Of a stretch of 64,000 nucleotides of DNA, positions 60,182 to 64,000 are shown piece after piece. Made by a program: the position numbers and the translations under genes. Below the pieces are notes generated by a model that saw only the letters and a program-made list of their open reading frames with translations, had not been told where the DNA came from and ran no database searches. How positions within the stretch are numbered: the stretch's first letter is position 1; each line of letters begins with the position of its first letter. Source of the stretch: Hahella sp. KA22 (GTDB lineage: Bacteria > Pseudomonadota > Gammaproteobacteria > Pseudomonadales > Oleiphilaceae); NCBI RefSeq assembly GCF_004135205.1, contig NZ_CP035490.1, forward strand, positions 3,737,501-3,801,500. The letters are read 5' to 3'.

Positions 60182-60379
60182 GTCCCTCTGCGGCGGGGCC
60201 ATCCCGTCGCCGCACATCGCCGCAACTTCTCCCTCCATCCGGTTACTGAGTCTGGGTGGAGGGCGCTCCAAGATTCCGATCGCCTGAACGCCTCAAACTG
60301 ATTGATCCCTGTCGGTCGGAATTGTCGCCCATCCCGCTTTTTGCAACCGCTAATCAAAATCAGTCAAAGAGGAAAGGCG

Positions 60380-61288
60380 ATGGATATAAAAGAATTTAAT
60401 TCCTACCTGGACGACGTGAGCCAGCGAAGTCCCGATTCACAGGTGTCCGCGCTGGCGGAAATCTACCGCGATGAGTTTAGCCGTCAGTACGATCAGCTGA
60501 AAAGCAACGGCGGCAATCTGGGAGCAATGCAGGATCTGCTGGATATGATCATGCAGCAACTGCGGATGATCCTGAAAATGGATGGCTCCCAGGATACGAC
60601 CCCGTCCAAGCATGATAAAACCGGCGGCATTGACGGCGTATGCGGCGTCAGCGATCCGCCAACGCTGAACCTGGGCGTGCATAAGTCCAATAAAATCGCT
60701 GACGTTGATCTGAAAGATACGCCGGTCAGCTTCGACTCCACCCTGAGCAAAGCCCTGCCGAAAGGGCGTCTGTCCGAGTCGGAAGGCAAGGATGTGGCGA
60801 TGCAGGTCATGGATAACCTGATCAAGGATTTCGGCCTCACTCCAGAACAGGCGGCGGGGGTAGTCGGCAACCTGTATATGGAAAGCGACGGCATGAATCC
60901 GCACATCAACCAATATTCCCAGTTCGGCCAGGGCGCCTCCGATCCTCGCGCATTTGGTTCGCCCACGAATGACCGGGTGCAGGACAGCACGGGTTATGGC
61001 TGGGCGCAGTGGGGCGAGTCCCGCAAGGACGGACTCATCTCCTTCGCGGAGAATAACGGCATGGACCCCGGCAGCGCCGCCGCCAACTACGGCTTCCTGA
61101 AGCACGAGCTGTCTTCCACCCCGGAAAGCGCGGTGATCGACAAATTGAAGAAGACGGACTCCGTTTCCGACGCCATGGTCGTGTTCAGACAGGATTTTGA
61201 ACGGGCGGCGGTAGGATCGTCGGCGGATCAGGAGCGCCTCAACAAAGCTAACGAAATATACGAGGCGTACAAGAGCAGAACCGCTTAA
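60380..61288 (+). CDS. Phage-tail-lysozyme-like protein without signal peptide
   Basis: A 302-residue protein. Residues 138-300 resemble the phage tail-tip lysozyme domain (Phage_lysozyme2): LIKDFGLTPEQAAGVVGNLY, MESDGMNP with Glu168 a likely catalytic residue, GYGWAQWGESRKDGLISFAE, and FLKHELSSTPE. The N-terminal 70 residues are a coiled-helical segment (EIYRDEFSRQYDQLKSNGGN), then a linker. There is no export signal and no phage genes adjoin. It may be delivered by a specialised secretion system, such as type VI or III, to attack peptidoglycan. AGGAAAGG precedes the ATG at 60380. A terminator follows. Confidence 0.82.
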   Translation: MDIKEFNSYLDDVSQRSPDSQVSALAEIYRDEFSRQYDQLKSNGGNLGAMQDLLDMIMQQLRMILKMDGSQDTTPSKHDKTGGIDGVCGVSDPPTLNLGVHKSNKIADVDLKDTPVSFDSTLSKALPKGRLSESEGKDVAMQVMDNLIKDFGLTPEQAAGVVGNLYMESDGMNPHINQYSQFGQGASDPRAFGSPTNDRVQDSTGYGWAQWGESRKDGLISFAENNGMDPGSAAANYGFLKHELSSTPESAVIDKLKKTDSVSDAMVVFRQDFERAAVGSSADQERLNKANEIYEAYKSRTA

Positions 61289-61303
61289 AACTTAACGAAG
61301 ACG

Positions 61304-61330
61304 GACGGGCGGCTGCTCGCCGTCTTTTTT
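61304..61330 (+). terminator. Rho-independent terminator
   Basis: GACGGGCG and CGCCGTC pair with one G bulge around a short loop, followed by six T. It follows the phage-lysozyme-like gene. Confidence 0.75.
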
Positions 61331-61499
61331 ACTTTAGTCTCGCATTTACAATATGTTACATTTCTGTCGCTTCCCGTTGGCCATCCTGGGGCGCGACAGT
61401 TCTCCGTTGTCGCCTTCCCTGATCAATGGTCATTTCACGCCGTCGGAACCGGGATTCCGATCATGTCCGTAATCATTGATGAGCAGAGAAGGGGCGACG

Positions 61500-61724
61500 A
61501 TGCCGTTCGTAGAAGGAATAAAACAAAGCCTGATTTATCCATTTGAGGACCGGGACTGGGTCAGCAAACTCTGGCCACTGCCATTGATCGCCGCCATTCC
61601 CGTGCTGGTTCCGATCTTCACCGTATGCGCCTATTACATCACCACCGCCCATGAGCTGGGCTTGCTGGCGAGAAAATTGATTAACGCAAAGACGACAAGC
61701 GAGATCGCGTCCACGGCGGCATGA
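61500..61724 (+). CDS. Short DUF4013-like fragment
   Basis: A 74-residue protein. The start FVEGIKQSLIYPFEDRDWVS and the following LPLIAAIPVLVPIFTVCAYY match the N-terminus of DUF4013 membrane proteins, which are usually 200 or more residues long. Only the first helix and a bit more are present here. The stop comes after a polar stretch (KLINAKTTSEIASTAA). It may be a remnant or an independent small protein. AAGGGG precedes the ATG. Confidence 0.55.
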   Translation: MPFVEGIKQSLIYPFEDRDWVSKLWPLPLIAAIPVLVPIFTVCAYYITTAHELGLLARKLINAKTTSEIASTAA

Positions 61725-61978
61725 AGGCCCTCGTCACAGTAATTCGGCAAGGAACAATCCCACTCGGCGCCAGCGTATTAGTGCCTTTGCGACGCCGGCG
61801 ACCACTGCTAGGGTCAACCTACGCCTGCTGATAAAGCGTGGCTGTCAGCCTGTTGGAGACGTCTTACGCAGGCGCGGGTCGCCAGCCCGGCGATAATGGG
61901 GCAGGGGTTGCGCCCCGGAGGTTAATCGACCGGCTCGCGGCGTTCATCCTCCCAACACACTCAGAAGGAGTCTGCGTC

Positions 61979-62173
61979 ATGTTGAAGAAACTCATCGCCC
62001 TTGTATCCTTAATCGCTGTATTCAGTGTCGCCGCGCCAGTCAGCGCGCAGTCCATCGCTGCGACGGAAGCGAACAGCGCTGCAACCGTCGCGGATGTCAT
62101 TGGCGTCAGCGAACATCATTACTACATCATCTGCATCGCTTATACCTGCTATAAGATCCCCATTCCTCATTGA
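61979..62173 (+). CDS. Small secreted peptide with aromatic C-terminus
   Basis: A 64-residue protein with a signal peptide (MLKKLIALVSLIAVFSVAAP, cleavage near VSAQS). The mature part, about 40 residues, ends in a compact stretch rich in Tyr, Ile and Cys (HHYYIICIAYTCYKIPIPH), with two Cys six residues apart. AGAAGGAG precedes the ATG. A strong terminator lies 46 bp downstream. No family is recognised; size and composition would fit an exported peptide, but this is inference. Confidence 0.65.
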   Translation: MLKKLIALVSLIAVFSVAAPVSAQSIAATEANSAATVADVIGVSEHHYYIICIAYTCYKIPIPH

Positions 62174-62218
62174 AAGGGGGGAACTGGGCGTGTACAGCCT
62201 AAGCTAATGCACGTGACG

Positions 62219-62248
62219 GTTAAGGATGGGAAACCATCCTTAACTTTT
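62219..62248 (+). terminator. Strong rho-independent terminator
   Basis: GTTAAGGATGG (62219-62229) and CCATCCTTAAC (62234-62244) form a perfect 11-bp stem on a GAAA tetraloop, followed by TTTTGT. It ends the small secreted-peptide gene. Confidence 0.92.
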
Positions 62249-62288
62249 GTATGGTGAGGACGCCCGATTCAACCGGCGCGGAGAGCAA

Positions 62289-62567
62289 ATGTCCAAAGTG
62301 ATTCTCAAGGGATATATTATTGTCCCCCATGAAGATTTAAGCGTTGTAGAACAGGCGCTGTCCACCCATATACAACTGACGCTTGCAGAAGCGGGTTGTC
62401 TGGTCTTTCAAGTCACGCAGCATGACCGCGACCCCAATCGATTCGATGTCTATGAAGAATTCGTGGATAGGGCCGCCTTTAACGCACACCAGGCCAGAGT
62501 GAAAAACTCCCATTGGGGCGGAGTGACCCTCAACGTTGCAAGGCATTACGAAATCTGCGAGGAATGA
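62289..62567 (+). CDS. ABM-domain (YgiN-like) protein
   Basis: A 92-residue protein of the dimeric alpha-beta barrel fold: VILKGYIIVPHEDLSVVEQA, then LAEAGCLVFQVTQHDRDPNR and FDVYEEFVDRAAFNAHQARV. The pattern is that of the antibiotic-biosynthesis monooxygenase family, which includes small quinol oxidases such as YgiN. The ATG at 62289 follows GAGAGC. It lies just after the terminator of the small peptide gene and converges on a LysR regulator. Confidence 0.85.
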   Translation: MSKVILKGYIIVPHEDLSVVEQALSTHIQLTLAEAGCLVFQVTQHDRDPNRFDVYEEFVDRAAFNAHQARVKNSHWGGVTLNVARHYEICEE

Positions 62568-62597
62568 ATCACTGCACAATTTTTTCGAGGCGATAGT

Positions 62598-63500
62598 CTA
62601 TTTCGAGGCGATAGCGATCAGCATCTGGCGAAGCCATAAACTTCCAGGGTCGGCGTCGTCTCGGGGATGCCAGGCCATGACAACTTCGAAGCAGGATTGT
62701 TTAAACGGCGCTTCGAACATATCCAGGTCTTCTGCAAATCGAGCAAGAAAACGGCGGGGCAGGGTCGCAATATAGTCTGTTTGCGCGAGAATCAGGGGCG
62801 CGAGACTATAGTGCTGTACGGAAATAGCGACGCGCCTTTGCGCGCCCAGCCCATGCAATATGTCATCGATCTTACTCTGGAACCCTCCGCCCATGCCGGA
62901 CACCATGAGGTGACCCCAGCGGCAATACTCCTTCACATCGAAGGCTTCCAGCCCCCTCGGGTGGCCTTTGCGTTGCGCTACACAGAACTGGTCTTCGAGC
63001 AGTGTCTGGCGCACTAATGATTCCGGTATGGTCGCAGGCGTAGCCAGCATGAGGTCAACTTGGCCCCCCTCCTGGATGTCTTGCATCAGTGCGGGTCCCA
63101 TCTGACGTATAGCGACTTTCACCCCAGGCCCAGCCTCCCGGCAGACCTGGGCGATGAGATCAACGCAGAGCATGACCGCAAGGTTGTCATTCGCGACAAG
63201 TGTAAAGGTGCGTTGCGCTGTTTGCGGATCGAAAGCCGGCGCTCGCTCGACGAGTTCAGTCAGTGCCCGAATCTCTCGATTCAATGGCTCTTTTAATGCC
63301 TGAGCCCTGGCGGTCAACACCATGCCCCGGCCACTGCTGGCGGGGATGAGCAACGGGTCATCGAATAACTTTCGCAGTCGGGCGAGTTGGGCTGACAGCG
63401 CGGGTTGCGTCATAAACAGCCGCTGAGCCGCTCGCGTGACATTTGCTTCTTCCAGAAGCACAGACAGAGATACCAATAACCCCAAATCCGACGGCCTCAT
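62598..63500 (-). CDS. LysR-family transcriptional regulator
   Basis: A 300-residue regulator. The HTH reads DLGLLVSLSVLLEEANVTRA, then AQRLFMTQPALSAQLARLRK. The effector domain starts near residue 95 with RTFTLVANDNLAVMLCVDLI. The protein is divergent from a SnoaL-like gene with 99 bp between them and probably controls it. Size and layout are standard. Confidence 0.9.
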   Translation of the reverse strand: MRPSDLGLLVSLSVLLEEANVTRAAQRLFMTQPALSAQLARLRKLFDDPLLIPASSGRGMVLTARAQALKEPLNREIRALTELVERAPAFDPQTAQRTFTLVANDNLAVMLCVDLIAQVCREAGPGVKVAIRQMGPALMQDIQEGGQVDLMLATPATIPESLVRQTLLEDQFCVAQRKGHPRGLEAFDVKEYCRWGHLMVSGMGGGFQSKIDDILHGLGAQRRVAISVQHYSLAPLILAQTDYIATLPRRFLARFAEDLDMFEAPFKQSCFEVVMAWHPRDDADPGSLWLRQMLIAIASK

Positions 63501-63599
63501 ATAACGCTCTCTTATAGGTGTTAGTCAAACAATCTATTTCAAGCATACCTTAATACCTCCTAAACTGGCTCCACATCAACCTAATCAGGAAAGTTTGAG

Positions 63600-63998
63600 A
63601 TGACTACTTTGGAGCAAAAAATCGCTATCGGTCAGCAGTTTCATGAAGCATTGACCACACAGAACTGGTTGCTGCTGGAGACTTTGCTAACGGATGACGC
63701 CACCTGGACATTGCCAGGCTCGAATGAGGCTTCTGGTTCGGGAATGATTGATGGTCGCGACGCCATACTTGATCAATGTCGATTGATCGTCAGTTATGAC
63801 GTTAATTTCGATCTCAAACACGTCCTTGTCAGTCGCGATAATCTAGCCCTGCAGTTACACAACACCGCTGTGAACGGGACCCGCCGGCTAGATGAACATC
63901 TCGCAACGGTTTGTGTGCTACGAGGTGACAAAATTGCCGCCATTGAGACATTTCTGTCGGATGTGCCGGGTATGAACGCCTTTTTCTCTAAGGACTGA
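63600..63998 (+). CDS. SnoaL/NTF2-like protein
   Basis: A 132-residue protein of the NTF2-like cone fold: KIAIGQQFHEALTTQNWLLL, then LLTDDATWTLPGSNEASGSG and IETFLSDVPGMNAFF. Members include polyketide cyclases and small isomerases; the exact role is not evident. It is divergent from a LysR regulator and lies at the end of the window, with its stop codon at 63996-63998. Confidence 0.82.
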   Translation: MTTLEQKIAIGQQFHEALTTQNWLLLETLLTDDATWTLPGSNEASGSGMIDGRDAILDQCRLIVSYDVNFDLKHVLVSRDNLALQLHNTAVNGTRRLDEHLATVCVLRGDKIAAIETFLSDVPGMNAFFSKD

Positions 63999-64000
63999 TA

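Noticed and set aside
60380-61288. Prophage remnant
   Set aside because: Only a single lysozyme-like gene is present; no capsid, tail, integrase or terminase gene was found around it.
1-64000. tRNA, rRNA and transposase genes
   Set aside because: None could be recognised by eye; a covariance-model scan would be needed to exclude a tRNA fully.

Overview
The window looks like the chromosome of a marine gammaproteobacterium, most like Hahella (Oceanospirillales). The grounds are moderate-to-high GC with purine-rich Shine-Dalgarno sites, ANR/Fnr-type sites ahead of an ompW gene, a bacterioferritin, many signal-transduction genes, and repeated solitary periplasmic binding proteins. The genus is an inference from general resemblance; no rRNA or tRNA gene is present to anchor it. 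No prophage core, transposase or CRISPR array was found.

Layout. 0-5 kb: two lipoprotein paralogues (one frameshifted), a small secreted protein with a C-terminal hydrophobic tail, a REC-PAS regulator and a TauE/SafE permease. 5-9.5 kb: a solitary solute-binding protein, bacterioferritin, a serine hydrolase, a lipoprotein, and an AT-rich pair of orphan genes. 9.5-12.5 kb: a GFA-type enzyme and an AT-rich Z1-domain ATPase with an N-terminal HTH. 12.5-19.2 kb: a solute-binding protein, an arginase-family / radical SAM / EamA cluster, and a divergent LysR / metallo-beta-lactamase-fold pair. 19.4-23.7 kb: a compact three-gene operon of an alpha/beta hydrolase, a caspase-like protease and an unrecognised 534-aa protein, the best candidate here for an undescribed system. 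24-34.7 kb: a CusRS-like two-component system, two tandem paralogous membrane proteins, a deaminase-like protein, a MatP-like and a KorA/TrfB-like DNA-binding protein back to back, and metabolic genes. 35-45 kb: an OmpA-like lipoprotein, a pair of linked sensor kinases (one with an ethylene-receptor-like membrane sensor), OmpW, twin solute-binding proteins and a PAS-PAS-kinase-REC-REC hybrid. 45-49 kb: a nitroreductase/MarR pair with twin operator palindromes, tandem repeats, and a multicopper oxidase. 49-55 kb: a patchy accessory region with a segmental duplication, REP-like elements, a KAP P-loop ATPase and an Nmad2-like protein. 55-64 kb: a solute-binding protein, a TonB receptor / BNR-repeat / thioredoxin operon, a phage-tail-lysozyme-like protein, small secreted proteins, and a LysR/SnoaL-like pair.

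Two non-coding themes run through the window. One is a dispersed element of about 150 bp built of successive hairpins, present in four copies. The other is a REP-like palindrome in three copies, two of them inside a duplicated segment. Six solute-binding proteins lie in 64 kb without any ABC permease or ATPase gene, which suggests sensory or accessory roles rather than transport. Start codons were chosen by Shine-Dalgarno sites where visible, and so are often internal to the longest open frame. All functional names are from motif recognition by eye; no database search was possible.
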